Positions 1 through 9,338 of a stretch of DNA of 64,000 nt are shown one piece after another; position 1 is the stretch's first letter, and every line of letters begins with the position of its first letter. Location: contig JADGDG010000014.1 of assembly GCA_016744995.1 (NCBI GenBank), positions 1 through 64,000 on the forward strand, in the 5' to 3' direction. The notes beneath the pieces are model-generated. The model was not told the origin of the DNA, made no database searches, and was given only the letters and a program-made list of their open reading frames with translations. Source of the stretch: Gammaproteobacteria bacterium (GTDB lineage Bacteria; Pseudomonadota; Gammaproteobacteria; GRL18). The position numbers and the translations under genes are program-made.

Positions 1-13
1 GGGTGTTCATAAT

Positions 14-43
14 AGCCTCCTGGCTACTCAATTTCAGGAGGCT
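14..43. terminator. Hairpin, possible terminator of a gene left of the window
   Basis: Perfect 9-bp inverted repeat (AGCCTCCTG at 14-22, CAGGAGGCT at 35-43) with a 12-nt loop, followed by AT-rich DNA but no clean T-run. It lies just before the truncated phosphatase-like gene, so it may mark a rearrangement border instead of a terminator. Confidence 0.4.
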
Positions 44-90
44 TAAGAATATTTTATTCAGGGAGACCTTGGAAGGACGTCGGGGAATGA

Positions 91-507
91 TCGCTTACAG
101 AAGAAGAACTCTCTTTTATTGTAAATTCAGGATATGAAATAGTTGTTAATCTAGGTCTTGATGATGCAGAATACTCATTAAAAAATGAGGCATTATTCTT
201 TAATAAGAGGAGTGTTCAATACTTTCATATTCCAGTTATATTCCAGGATCCAAAGGAAAGTGATTTATCACAATTTATGGAATTACTTGAAAAATATAGA
301 GAAAAAAGAATATTTATTCACTGCGCTGCAAACAAACGAGCTTCAGTCTTTATTGCACTTTACCGAGTAATAAAGCTTGGCTGGCAAGAAAGCAAAGCCT
401 TAAGCGATATAGGTTTAATTTGGGAGCCAAATGGAATATGGCAATCATTTATTAACCATCAGCTAACAAACAACCGGAGTGCATCAGATAGTCGTCGAGC
501 AATATAG
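91..507 (+). pseudogene. 5'-truncated protein tyrosine phosphatase-like gene
   Basis: The frame is open from just after a TGA at 88-90 to the TAG at 505-507. The translation runs through TEEELSFIVNSGYEIVVNLG, a HIPVIFQDPKESDL segment and the cysteine loop IHCAANKRAS, then a helical tail ending near WEPNGIW. This matches the small cysteine-phosphatase-like family whose P-loop reads HCxxNxRxS. The N-terminal strand that normally precedes the first helix (usually ending in a GQPT-like turn) is missing and a stop codon stands in its place. No ATG, GTG or TTG occurs before ATG 277, and starting there would remove nearly half the fold. I infer a decayed gene. What was seen is the frame and motif; the family assignment is from memory of homologues. 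Confidence 0.6.
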
Positions 508-1325
508 CTAGCAATTTTGAACATTTCTTCTCACTGGGTATATCCAACACAGTTACAAATATGTAAGTGCTCTCTGGTAGGAAAATAAAAAATGAAATTT
601 TTCCAGCAATTCTAACGGTAATGTGTCTTCTGTTGATGGTTAATCAAGCCTGTTTTAACATGTGGAAAAGCTTTCAGCCGCTACGCCCCAACAATTTCCC
701 TTTCGATTCATCACTCTGATGCCATTATCTGATAAAAAGTTGTCGCTTGTGACTCAAAAGTCTTAAAATTCAAAGAAAAATGAGCTTGCCTAAAAATAAG
801 GATAACTTGAGAAATTGAAGCATCAATATGTTTTTTGGGAAGCAAAACAGAGAATGTCAGGTATTTAATGAGAGTAATATATAAATGTACAATATTCAAC
901 TTAAAAACTGAGTTCATATCACGATTGATTCTTTAGGTTGCCAAACTTACAAAACCTGTTTTATGTACAAAAAACATAGATACACTATATGGTGTTTGTG
1001 ATTTTTATTTCTACTAAATATAGTGTTTTTGATGGTTTCTGCTTGATTAAAGTAACATTAATTGAAGCTTTTCTGAATAAACCTATCTTAGAGGCTGTTT
1101 TAGTACAAGTTCTGTTTTCCCTGGTATCAGCGGTGATTATTCTTTATGCCTGCTTCGATCCTCATCACCCCCATTAACAAGATGTAATAACATACTGATT
1201 TATCAGAAAATTAGTCTTGAAAAATTAGTGAAAGTTTTCCTAAGTCATTGTCACAAAAGAAAGAAATTAAAAAAATACACGATTTTACTTGACCTTGTCT
1301 CCAACAGTTTCTATAGTTGCAAATG
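508..1325. other. Gene-free stretch upstream of the dcw cluster
   Basis: AT-rich DNA of about 0.8 kb. Short frames exist (for example 711-917 reverse and 989-1177 forward), but none has a convincing ribosome binding site, recognisable domain or coding look. I see no RNA gene. It probably contains decayed sequence together with the phosphatase-like remnant. Confidence 0.5.
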
Positions 1326-1380
1326 TGGGGTAAAGTGGATCAGAATGGATCAAAATGGGTTAAAGTGGTATCCGTTGGAT
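1326..1380 (+). promoter_or_regulatory. MraZ operator: six TGG-boxes at 10-bp period
   Basis: TGGGG, TGGAT, TGGAT, TGGGT, TGGTA and TGGAT start at 1326, 1336, 1346, 1356, 1366 and 1376, exactly one helical turn apart. MraZ of E. coli is known to bind direct TGGGN repeats with 5-nt spacers at its own promoter, and mollicute MraZ binds AAAGTG-type repeats. The A-rich spacers here (AAAG, AAAA) resemble the latter. The array ends 90 bp before the mraZ start and directly precedes a promoter-like sequence, so autoregulation of the dcw cluster is likely. Confidence 0.85.
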
Positions 1381-1401
1381 AAATAAGGCTTTTTTTACCA
1401 T

Positions 1402-1431
1402 TTGAATCATTATTTCCAAAAACCTTAATAT
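1402..1431 (+). promoter_or_regulatory. Probable sigma-70 promoter of mraZ/dcw
   Basis: TTGAAT at 1402-1407 and TAATAT at 1426-1431 are separated by 18 bp and lie between the MraZ boxes and the gene. This is a match to the -35/-10 pattern only; no transcript start is known. Confidence 0.5.
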
Positions 1432-1469
1432 GAAGTGAAATTTAACCGTTAATATTTTGGTATTTTACA

Positions 1470-1907
1470 GTGCTCAATGGTGTAAGCAAACTCAATCTTG
1501 ATGTAAAAGGGCGTTTAGCGATTCCAAGTCGTTATCGAGAACGGCTGATGGATGATTGTGCTGGTCATCTGGTTATTACTTTAGATACAGAAAAACGTAT
1601 GGTGATCTATCCATACAATGACTGGAAAGAGGTTGAAGCCAAGCTGGTTAAACTTTCCAGTGTTAATAAGGCTGCCGTGAGAATAAAACGTTTATATCTT
1701 GGGCATGCAACTGATTGTGATATGGACAAAAACGGCCGTATTAACCTTCCTCCTTATTTAAGAGAGAAGACCGGGCTGACAAAACAAATTGTTTTAGTGG
1801 GTATTGGTAATAAGTTTGAAGTCTGGGATGAAGATAGCTGGACTCGCGAATGGGAAAATGATGAAGAACTGGAATTATCTGAGGAACTGGAATCACTTTC
1901 TCTTTAG
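1470..1907 (+). CDS. mraZ: Transcriptional regulator MraZ
   Basis: 145 residues, the usual size. Two SpoVT/AbrB-like beta modules are visible: the first from LNGVSKLNLDVKGRLAIPSR at the N-terminus, the second around residues 75-120 with DCDMDKNGRINLPPYLRE. MraZ forms a ring-shaped oligomer that binds repeated boxes at the head of the dcw cluster and represses it. The start is GTG 1470, which places the conserved xxxG(I/V)xxLNLDxKGR motif at its normal distance from the N-terminus. The six-box operator just upstream fits autoregulation. The C-terminal end is acidic (EELELSEELESL). Confidence 0.95.
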   Translation: MLNGVSKLNLDVKGRLAIPSRYRERLMDDCAGHLVITLDTEKRMVIYPYNDWKEVEAKLVKLSSVNKAAVRIKRLYLGHATDCDMDKNGRINLPPYLREKTGLTKQIVLVGIGNKFEVWDEDSWTREWENDEELELSEELESLSL

Positions 1908-2005
1908 CTCATATTTAAACCCATATTTAAAGTAAGGTTAAAGGCAGATTATTTAAATTCTTGCTCTTTAAAACATGCTCTTTTAAAGAAATCAGCTGAA
2001 TTGTT

Positions 2006-2947
2006 ATGACCAATAAAGAAATGAATTTTGAACATAAACCGGTACTGCTCCGAGAGTCAGTTGAAGCACTTGCGATTGAGCCTGATGGTATTTATGTTGA
2101 TGGCACATTTGGTCGAGGCGGGCATTCACAATATATACTTGAGCAGCTAGGAAGTAACGGTCGGTTGATTGCCTTTGATAAAGATCCTCAGGCTATTGCT
2201 ACCGCAGAGGAAAAATTTTCAGATGAGTCACGATTCAGTATTCATCATGGTTCTTTTGCTGAACTGGAAGAATATCTTATAGCACAGGGTTTGTGTGGCG
2301 AAATAAATGGTATTTTGCTGGATTTGGGCGTTTCTTCGCCACAGTTGGATGATCCGCAAAGAGGTTTTAGTTTTCAACAATCTGGTCCGCTGGATATGCG
2401 CATGAATGATCAGCTGGGTATGAGTGCTGCGCAATGGATTAATAAGGCTAAAGAAACTGAGATAGCCAATGTCATCTATGAATACGGTGAAGAACGTTAT
2501 TCAAGGCGTATTGCCAGAGCGATTGTTTTAGCCAGAGAGGATGAATTATTAAATGACACCAGACAATTAGCTGAAATTATTAAACAGGCTCATCCTCGAT
2601 GGGAAAAGAAAAAACATCCGGCTACGAGGAGTTTCCAGGGTATACGGATTTTTATTAATAATGAGTTAGGTGATCTGGATGAATGTTTACAGCAAAGCTA
2701 TCGCTGTCTGGCAAAAGAAGGGCACTTAGCGGTGATTAGTTTTCATTCGCTTGAAGACAGAAAAGTAAAACGTTTTTTTAAACGCATGGTTGAGGGTGAT
2801 AAATTGCCGCCTGATATACCCATTATGGATGAAGCAGTCAATCGGAAAATGAGGTTGGTGGGTAAAAGAATAAAAGCAGGAAAACAGGAACTGGATGAAA
2901 ATCCTCGTGCCAGAAGTGCGGTACTGAGAGTTGCGAGCAAGTTATAA
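2006..2947 (+). CDS. rsmH: 16S rRNA (cytosine1402-N4)-methyltransferase RsmH
   Basis: 313 residues, full length. It transfers a methyl group from S-adenosylmethionine to N4 of C1402 in the ribosomal P site. The SAM-binding loop DGTFGRGGHS is near residue 33, followed by LIAFDKDP and GILLDLGVSSPQLDDPQRGFSF; the C-terminal ENPRARSAVLRV ending is typical. It is the second gene of the dcw cluster, about 100 bp after mraZ. The gap before it contains imperfect tandem copies of a CATATTTAAA-like and a GCTCTTTAAA-like sequence. Confidence 0.97.
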   Translation: MTNKEMNFEHKPVLLRESVEALAIEPDGIYVDGTFGRGGHSQYILEQLGSNGRLIAFDKDPQAIATAEEKFSDESRFSIHHGSFAELEEYLIAQGLCGEINGILLDLGVSSPQLDDPQRGFSFQQSGPLDMRMNDQLGMSAAQWINKAKETEIANVIYEYGEERYSRRIARAIVLAREDELLNDTRQLAEIIKQAHPRWEKKKHPATRSFQGIRIFINNELGDLDECLQQSYRCLAKEGHLAVISFHSLEDRKVKRFFKRMVEGDKLPPDIPIMDEAVNRKMRLVGKRIKAGKQELDENPRARSAVLRVASKL

Positions 2948-2984
2948 GTTTGATGATATAGATTTTAAGATATAGGCGTAAGAA

Positions 2985-3254
2985 ATGAGTGGCAAAGTAT
3001 TATTCATAATGATTTTGCTGATTGTCACGTTTGTATCGGCTATCAGTGTTGTTTATGTGAAACATTATAATCGTAAACTTTTTGTTGAGCTTCAGCAGCA
3101 GGAAAAACAAAGAGATGATATGGATGTTGAATGGGGAAAGTTGCAAATAGAGCAAAATACCTGGGCAACACATGCACGAATTGAGCGTATTGCAAAAAAA
3201 AAGCTGCAGATGATAACGCCTGATACCAGTGATGTCATCTACATAAGACAATAA
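2985..3254 (+). CDS. ftsL: Cell division protein FtsL
   Basis: 89 residues with a short cytoplasmic N-terminus, one membrane segment (about residues 6-25, FIMILLIVTFVSAISVVYV) and a periplasmic heptad-like region ending in ARIERIAKKKLQM, the hallmark of the family. FtsL forms the FtsQLB complex with FtsQ and FtsB and activates FtsWI. Its sequence is poorly conserved, so position between rsmH and ftsI weighs heavily in the call. Confidence 0.92.
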   Translation: MSGKVLFIMILLIVTFVSAISVVYVKHYNRKLFVELQQQEKQRDDMDVEWGKLQIEQNTWATHARIERIAKKKLQMITPDTSDVIYIRQ

Positions 3255-3290
3255 AGACACAAGTTTTAAATACGATATGCTGACAACAAC

Positions 3291-5048
3291 ATGGTGAAAA
3301 CAAAGGGTCAAATACAAACCTATCGGATCAATTTTATTTATCTGATTCTAGTTGTGGTTTGTTGCGCGCTTATCTGGCGGGTTCTGGATTTACAGGTTGT
3401 TAATAATGAATTTTTAAAAGGGCAAGGAAATGCCCGTGTGCTGAGGCAGCTGGAAGTCACTGCTCACCGGGGAATGATAACAGATAGAAATGGTTATCCT
3501 CTGGCTATCAGTACACCGGTTTCATCAATTTGGATTAATCCAAAAGAGTTTGAAGCAGATAATAAAAAAATTTATCAGGTTGCAAAATTGCTTAAGCTGA
3601 ACAGCCAATATATAAAAAACAAGGTAAAAAAACGCGCCAATAAAGAATTTGTCTATATTAAGCGACGTATTAACCCTGCTCTGGCACAGCGAATTTTAAA
3701 GATGAATATTAAAGGTATTCATGTACAGAGAGAATATCGACGTTACTATCCGGATGGTGAAATTTTTGGCCATGTTCTGGGTTTTACTGATGTTGATGAT
3801 AATGGTCAGGAAGGAATGGAACTGGCTTATAACGATTGGTTAAGTGGTGATTCTGGTCGTAAGCGTGTGGTTAAAGATCGTCTGGGTCGTATTATTGCAA
3901 TTGAGGAGCAGATAAAAGCCCCTCAGCCTGGTAAAGATTTAAGCCTGAGTCTGGATCGTCGAATTCAGTATCTGGCATATAAAGAACTAAAAAAAACAGT
4001 ACAACAACATAAGGCAAAATCAGGGTCTATCGTGATATTAGATATTGAAACAGGTGAGGTAATAGCCATGGCGAGTCAGCCAGGGTTTAATCCCAACCGC
4101 TTACAAGATCGAAAATCAAGACTGTATCGCAACCGAGCGATAGCAGATCTGTTTGAGCCGGGTTCAACAATGAAGCCCATCTCTATTGCTGCGGCATTGA
4201 ATAGTGGTCGTTATGGTCCATCAACACAGATCAAAACAGGTGATGGCTGGTTTATGATTAATGGTAAGACCATTAAAGATACTCATGCCTATGGCACCAT
4301 TGATGTTTCCACTGTGATACAAAAATCAAGTAATGTAGGCACTTCAAAAATTGCCCTAAGTTTGCCTAAATCATTATTATGGGACACGTATTATAGTTTT
4401 GGTTTCGGTAATGATACTGGAAGTGGTTTCCCTGGTGAGTCTTCAGGACGTCTGGTACGTCCCCGACGTGTTTCAAAAATAGAGCAGGCTACACTTTCTT
4501 TTGGTTATGGCATGTCAGTGACGAATCTGCAATTAGCCAATGCCTATGGCATGATTGCCCGGCAGGGTAACAAGATACCGGTTACTTTTTTATCTCAGGC
4601 TGCTAATGATGAAATTGAGTTAACACAAGATTCAACTCTGGCCTCAGGACAGAGAGTAGCACTATCATCACGTTCCCTGAAACAAGTGAATAAGATGATG
4701 CAACGTGTTGTTAAAGTCGGTGGTACAGCGCCTAAGGCTGCAGTTAAAGGTTATAAGGTTGCCGGGAAGACAGGGACCGTAAAAAAAGCCTCCAGACATG
4801 GTGGTTACACCAAAAAGAAATACAGTGCAGTGTTTGCCGGTTATGCACCTGCAAGTGCGCCAAAGATGGCGATTGTTGTCATGATTGATGAACCTGCTAA
4901 TGGTGAATACTACGGCGGCCTGGTGGCAGCACCTCTTTTTTCTACTGTGATGTCAGGTGCTTTACGCTTACTTAATATTGACCCGGATGATATCAGTCAG
5001 CCTGATGTTGTGACACAAATAGAACAACATATCGGGAGGCAGGGATGA
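3291..5048 (+). CDS. ftsI: Peptidoglycan D,D-transpeptidase FtsI (PBP3)
   Basis: 585 residues. A single N-terminal membrane anchor (about 15-35) is followed by the pedestal domain (RGMITDRNGYPLA) and a C-terminal transpeptidase domain with the three penicillin-binding motifs: STMK (catalytic Ser near residue 292), SSN, and KTG in AGKTGTVKKA. It cross-links septal peptidoglycan together with FtsW. Its TGA overlaps the murE ATG (ATGA), so the two are probably translationally coupled. Confidence 0.97.
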   Translation: MVKTKGQIQTYRINFIYLILVVVCCALIWRVLDLQVVNNEFLKGQGNARVLRQLEVTAHRGMITDRNGYPLAISTPVSSIWINPKEFEADNKKIYQVAKLLKLNSQYIKNKVKKRANKEFVYIKRRINPALAQRILKMNIKGIHVQREYRRYYPDGEIFGHVLGFTDVDDNGQEGMELAYNDWLSGDSGRKRVVKDRLGRIIAIEEQIKAPQPGKDLSLSLDRRIQYLAYKELKKTVQQHKAKSGSIVILDIETGEVIAMASQPGFNPNRLQDRKSRLYRNRAIADLFEPGSTMKPISIAAALNSGRYGPSTQIKTGDGWFMINGKTIKDTHAYGTIDVSTVIQKSSNVGTSKIALSLPKSLLWDTYYSFGFGNDTGSGFPGESSGRLVRPRRVSKIEQATLSFGYGMSVTNLQLANAYGMIARQGNKIPVTFLSQAANDEIELTQDSTLASGQRVALSSRSLKQVNKMMQRVVKVGGTAPKAAVKGYKVAGKTGTVKKASRHGGYTKKKYSAVFAGYAPASAPKMAIVVMIDEPANGEYYGGLVAAPLFSTVMSGALRLLNIDPDDISQPDVVTQIEQHIGRQG

Positions 5049-6760
5049 AAAGTCAACTGCCCATAGCCAGAAGCCTCAACAGGCCTCTGGCGAAACCCAT
5101 AAAAAAGAAAGCTGAAAAGCACTATTCTCATAACCATCTACAGTCACTGTTAGATGGTTTTGTTGATTTTAGTGGGGTCGAAAATTGTGACCTTAATTTC
5201 AAAGGCTTATCGATTAATAGTAAGAAAGTACATGAAGAGTATCTGTTTTTAGCCTGTGCTAGCGTAGGGCATGGCTTACAAAAAGATTTACAGCATGGTA
5301 TTGCCTATGCGGGTGAAGCGATTAACCTTGGTGCCAGTTGCATTGCCTGGGAGCCGATGACAGAGCTTGAAGATATGCCGGAAAGTTGCTCTGTTGAGAG
5401 ACATGGAGAGATGTTTCATGTGCCCTTAATTCAAGTTGAAGCACTGCATGAAAAAGTGGGTGAAATTGCTGCACGGTTTTATCAGCACCCAAGTCATTTA
5501 CTCAATGTAATTGGTATTACCGGGACTAATGGCAAAACATCGATTGCACATTTTATTGCACAGTTAATTCATGCTCAGGATGTGACAGAAAAAAATGAAT
5601 CAAAAGGGGCAGCAAAAAAATGTGCCGTGATAGGTACTCTGGGTAATGGTTTTTATGGACAGCTTGAAGCTGGAACTCATACTACCCCGGATGCAGTCAC
5701 TGTGCAGGAACTCATTGCTGACTTTCGTGATAAGCAGGCTGAAACTCTGGTGATGGAAGTGTCCTCTCATGCTTTATCTCAGGGCCGGGTTAATGGGGTT
5801 GAGTTTGATTGTGCAATTTTCACGAATCTGACTCGGGATCATCTGGATTATCATGGTGATATGAAATCCTATGCAAATGAAAAACTGAAATTGTTTCAAT
5901 TTTCATCTCTTAAGCAAATTGTTTTGAATCAGGATGATTCATTTTCAAAAATAATTATTGAATCAATTAAACATGATTCATATAGCCAGAAATTATCGAT
6001 TATTCGCTATTCCAGAGAGGACAGGAATGCTGAATATTTTGCTGATTCTATCAGCCTGAGTTCTGAGGGTATTTCTTTTACCTTATATATAAATGATCAA
6101 GCTGCTGTTGAAATAAAAACATCAATAGTGGGTGATTTTAATATTGACAATATACTGGCGTCTATTGCCGCATTGCATTCTCAGGGGTATGACTTAGATG
6201 CCATTGTGAGCCGTGTAGGAAAATTAGCAATTGTTCCAGGACGAATGGAAAAGATAATGCTTCCCTCTTCAGAGAGTGGAGTATTACAGGATGATTTACC
6301 ACTGATTGTTGTTGATTATGCCCATACTCCCGATGCCATAGAGAAAGTGCTTGGTGCGTTAAGAGCACACACCCGGGGACAACTGATCTGTCTCTTTGGC
6401 TGTGGTGGTGATCGTGATAAGGGTAAACGTCCATTGATGGCAGAAATTGCTGAGCAATTGGCTGATCAGATTATTGTCACTTCGGATAATCCGAGAACTG
6501 AATCTCCAGATCAGATTATTGCAGATATTATGGATGGTTTTAAAAATTCAAAAAATGTAGTGATAGAAGTTGAACGAGAAAAAGCAATTTACTCAACATT
6601 GAGTTCAATTAATACAGGGGATGTTGTGCTCATTGCAGGCAAGGGGCATGAAGACTATCAGGAAATTAATGGTCAGCGTCTGCCTTTTAGTGATAAGGGC
6701 TGTGTACATCGTTTTTATAAAGAGCATTTAACAAAACGATCAGGAGAGGCTTGTAAATGA
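5045..6760 (+). CDS. murE: UDP-MurNAc-tripeptide synthetase MurE (meso-DAP type)
   Basis: 571 residues, longer than the usual ~495. It adds the third stem residue to UDP-MurNAc-L-Ala-D-Glu using ATP. The ATP loop GITGTNGKTS, the HTTPDAV substrate segment, and the DNPR motif that marks specificity for meso-diaminopimelate are all present. The extra length comes from a basic N-terminal extension of about 35 residues, a lysine-rich insert after the P-loop helix (around residues 178-195) and a longer hinge near the central/C-terminal domain border. ATGA overlaps join it to ftsI and murF. Confidence 0.96.
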   Translation: MKSQLPIARSLNRPLAKPIKKKAEKHYSHNHLQSLLDGFVDFSGVENCDLNFKGLSINSKKVHEEYLFLACASVGHGLQKDLQHGIAYAGEAINLGASCIAWEPMTELEDMPESCSVERHGEMFHVPLIQVEALHEKVGEIAARFYQHPSHLLNVIGITGTNGKTSIAHFIAQLIHAQDVTEKNESKGAAKKCAVIGTLGNGFYGQLEAGTHTTPDAVTVQELIADFRDKQAETLVMEVSSHALSQGRVNGVEFDCAIFTNLTRDHLDYHGDMKSYANEKLKLFQFSSLKQIVLNQDDSFSKIIIESIKHDSYSQKLSIIRYSREDRNAEYFADSISLSSEGISFTLYINDQAAVEIKTSIVGDFNIDNILASIAALHSQGYDLDAIVSRVGKLAIVPGRMEKIMLPSSESGVLQDDLPLIVVDYAHTPDAIEKVLGALRAHTRGQLICLFGCGGDRDKGKRPLMAEIAEQLADQIIVTSDNPRTESPDQIIADIMDGFKNSKNVVIEVEREKAIYSTLSSINTGDVVLIAGKGHEDYQEINGQRLPFSDKGCVHRFYKEHLTKRSGEACK

Positions 6761-8202
6761 ATCAGACACTCGCTCAGGTAGCCGCAGCATTAAGTGTTGA
6801 TTTAATTGGAGAAGAACGGGCTTTTTCAAAAGTGAGTATTAATACCCGCACTCTGCAAACTGGTGATTTATTTGTTGCACTCAAAGGTGAAAACTTTGAT
6901 GCTCATGAATATGTTGAGCAAGCGGAAGAAAAAGGAGCCTGTGGCTTAGTTGTCGAACGGCTGTGTCAATCAGTTTTACCTCAGATTGTTGTTCATGATA
7001 CTCGAATTGCTTTGGGTGATATTGCTTCTTTATGGAGCTCAGCATTTACTTTGCCGATTATTGCCATTACAGGCAGCTGCGGTAAGACAACTGTGAAAGA
7101 AATGACAGCTGCTATTTTTCAAAAAAAATATAAGCAAGGATCTCATGAACACAAAGTGGTGTTAGCAACAAAAGGTAATCTTAATAATGAAATTGGTGTA
7201 CCGCTTACGCTGTTGAGACTCAGTAAAGAACATAAAGCAGCAGTAGTAGAATTAGGTGCTAATCATATTGGTGAGATTAAGCAGCTCGTCGATATGGTAC
7301 AGCCGGATGTGGCTGTGATAACCAATGTAACTCATGCTCATATTGAAGGCTTTGGTTCAATAGAAGGAATTGCTCAAGGTAAAGCAGAGATCTATACCGG
7401 GCTGGAACGTGGTGGTACAGCAGTGATTAATGCAGATGATCATTTTTCGGATTACTGGAAAAGCTTTTGCCGGGAACAGTCCAGTTTAAAAGGTCTGATT
7501 AAACAAGTTACTTTCGGTATAAAAACAGATGCGGATATCAGTGCGGACTGCAAACCATTAAGTGAGGGTTTTGAATTAACGATTAAAACACCTGAAGGTA
7601 ATCAAACTGTCCATTTAAAACAATTTGGTTTACATAATGTTTATAACGCTCTGGCCGCTACAGCAGTTACCTTGTCAGCTGGTTGCAACTTAGAGGATAT
7701 AAAGGCTGGACTGGAAAGTTTTACTAATGTCTCTGGTCGCTTAGAACGGAAAGTCGGGCTCAATGGCGCAATAATTTTTGATGATACCTACAATGCGAAT
7801 CCAGGTTCAGTGCGAGCAGGGATTGATGCTATAAACCAGCTTGATGGTGAATCTGTTTTAATTCTTGGTGATATGGGGGAGCTGGGTAATGAGTCTGCTC
7901 AATTGCACTACCAATTAGGGATTGATGCGGCGAACATGGGGGTTAGTCAGCTATTTACAGTAGGTACTATGAGCCGGGAAACAACTCTTGGCTATAATTC
8001 AGTTTCTGCGGATCATAATAATAAGAAAATGGAAGCAATTCATTTTTCAGATAAAAATGAATTAATTCAAAAGGTGAAAAATAAGTTGAATAAACACAGC
8101 GTTATTTTAATCAAGGGTTCCAGAACCATGTCAATGGAAACTGTCGTCAATAAATTAATTGACAGCTCCTTAACAAGTGAACAACAAAAAGGTGGTCAAT
8201 AA
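6757..8202 (+). CDS. murF: UDP-MurNAc-pentapeptide synthetase MurF
   Basis: 481 residues. It ligates D-Ala-D-Ala to the UDP-MurNAc-tripeptide. The ATP-binding loop [13 protein letters not shown], the [13 protein letters not shown] motif and the C-terminal [11 protein letters not shown] and [10 protein letters not shown] segments are all in order. The start overlaps murE by ATGA, and its TAATG junction with mraY overlaps by one base, so the three are likely coupled. Confidence 0.97.
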   Translation: MNQTLAQVAAALSVDLIGEERAFSKVSINTRTLQTGDLFVALKGENFDAHEYVEQAEEKGACGLVVERLCQSVLPQIVVHDTRIALGDIASLWSSAFTLPIIAITGSCGKTTVKEMTAAIFQKKYKQGSHEHKVVLATKGNLNNEIGVPLTLLRLSKEHKAAVVELGANHIGEIKQLVDMVQPDVAVITNVTHAHIEGFGSIEGIAQGKAEIYTGLERGGTAVINADDHFSDYWKSFCREQSSLKGLIKQVTFGIKTDADISADCKPLSEGFELTIKTPEGNQTVHLKQFGLHNVYNALAATAVTLSAGCNLEDIKAGLESFTNVSGRLERKVGLNGAIIFDDTYNANPGSVRAGIDAINQLDGESVLILGDMGELGNESAQLHYQLGIDAANMGVSQLFTVGTMSRETTLGYNSVSADHNNKKMEAIHFSDKNELIQKVKNKLNKHSVILIKGSRTMSMETVVNKLIDSSLTSEQQKGGQ

Positions 8203-9284
8203 TGTTACTGGCCCTGGCTGAATACTTATCTCAATTTTACAGTGGGTTTAATGTTTTTTCATACTTAACATTACGCGCAATTTTGGGAATTCTAACAGCA
8301 TTGTCCATTGCATTACTGGTGGGACCGTTGATGATCAAGAAGCTTAGTGTTAAACAAATTGGACAGGTTGTCAGAACTGATGGCCCGGAAAGTCACTTTA
8401 GTAAAGCCGGTACTCCAACAATGGGTGGTGCACTGATCCTGGTGGCTATTGCAGTCAGTACTTTACTCTGGGGTGATTTAACCAATCATTATGTCTGGGT
8501 TGTATTGCTGGTGACTCTATCATTTGGCATTGTTGGCTGGATTGATGATTATAAAAAGGTTGTACATAAAGACACAAAAGGATTAATTGCACGTTATAAA
8601 TATTTCTGGCAAAGCGTAATTGGTTTAATTGCTGCAGTTTATTTATATGTAAGTGCACAAACACCAGAAGAAACATTATTGTTGATCCCTTTTATGAAAA
8701 ATGTCTTTCTTGATTTGGGTCCATTTTATATTTTACTGACTTATCTGGTGATTGTTGGCAGCAGCAATGCGGTTAATTTGACAGATGGTCTGGATGGTTT
8801 GGCAATCATGCCGACCGTTATGGTTGCAGGTGCATTAGGTGTTTTTGCATATCTGACGGGGCACTATAACTTTTCAGCCTATTTAGGAATTCCTTATATT
8901 CAGGGGGTGGGTGAAATTGTTGTGATTTGTGCAGCCTTTGTGGGAGCTGGTTTAGGATTCTTATGGTTTAATACCTATCCTGCACAGGTATTTATGGGTG
9001 ATGTAGGTGCTCTTGCTCTGGGTGCAGGTCTTGGTATTATTGCAGTGGTTGTACGTCAGGAAATTATTCTGTTTATTATGGGTGGCGTATTTGTTATGGA
9101 AACAGTCTCAGTCATACTGCAGGTAGGCTCTTATAAATTAACGGGAAGAAGAATTTTTAGAATGGCTCCTATTCACCATCACTTTGAATTGAAAGGGTGG
9201 CCAGAGCCCAGAGTGATTGTTCGTTTTTGGATTATTACGGTTATTCTGGTTTTAATTGGTTTGGCATCATTAAAAATACGTTAA
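8202..9284 (+). CDS. mraY: Phospho-MurNAc-pentapeptide translocase MraY
   Basis: 360 residues, exactly the E. coli length, with about ten membrane segments. It moves phospho-MurNAc-pentapeptide onto undecaprenyl phosphate to form lipid I. Visible signatures include GTPTMGG, the aspartate pair [24 protein letters not shown] and the C-terminal [18 protein letters not shown] with the histidine cluster. It sits in its standard place between murF and murD. Confidence 0.98.
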   Translation: MLLALAEYLSQFYSGFNVFSYLTLRAILGILTALSIALLVGPLMIKKLSVKQIGQVVRTDGPESHFSKAGTPTMGGALILVAIAVSTLLWGDLTNHYVWVVLLVTLSFGIVGWIDDYKKVVHKDTKGLIARYKYFWQSVIGLIAAVYLYVSAQTPEETLLLIPFMKNVFLDLGPFYILLTYLVIVGSSNAVNLTDGLDGLAIMPTVMVAGALGVFAYLTGHYNFSAYLGIPYIQGVGEIVVICAAFVGAGLGFLWFNTYPAQVFMGDVGALALGAGLGIIAVVVRQEIILFIMGGVFVMETVSVILQVGSYKLTGRRIFRMAPIHHHFELKGWPEPRVIVRFWIITVILVLIGLASLKIR

Positions 9285-9338
9285 AGACTTATATTTTAAA
9301 CATGCTAAAGGCTTATATCTTAAATACACTAAAAACTT
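9285..9338. repeat. Imperfect 24-bp tandem repeat before murD
   Basis: The gap holds about two and a half copies of a 24-bp unit, AAAG(A/G)CTTATAT(T/C)TTAAA followed by CA(C/T)GCT-like bases, ending as AAAAACTTATGAAC where the murD ATG is. The murD start context therefore lies inside the last partial copy. Confidence 0.75.

Noticed and set aside
711-917. Reverse 68-residue frame
   Set aside because: No ribosome site, no domain, and AT-rich composition; not supported as a gene.
989-1177. Forward 62-residue hydrophobic frame
   Set aside because: No Shine-Dalgarno and no known family; its hydrophobic look can come from AT-rich DNA.
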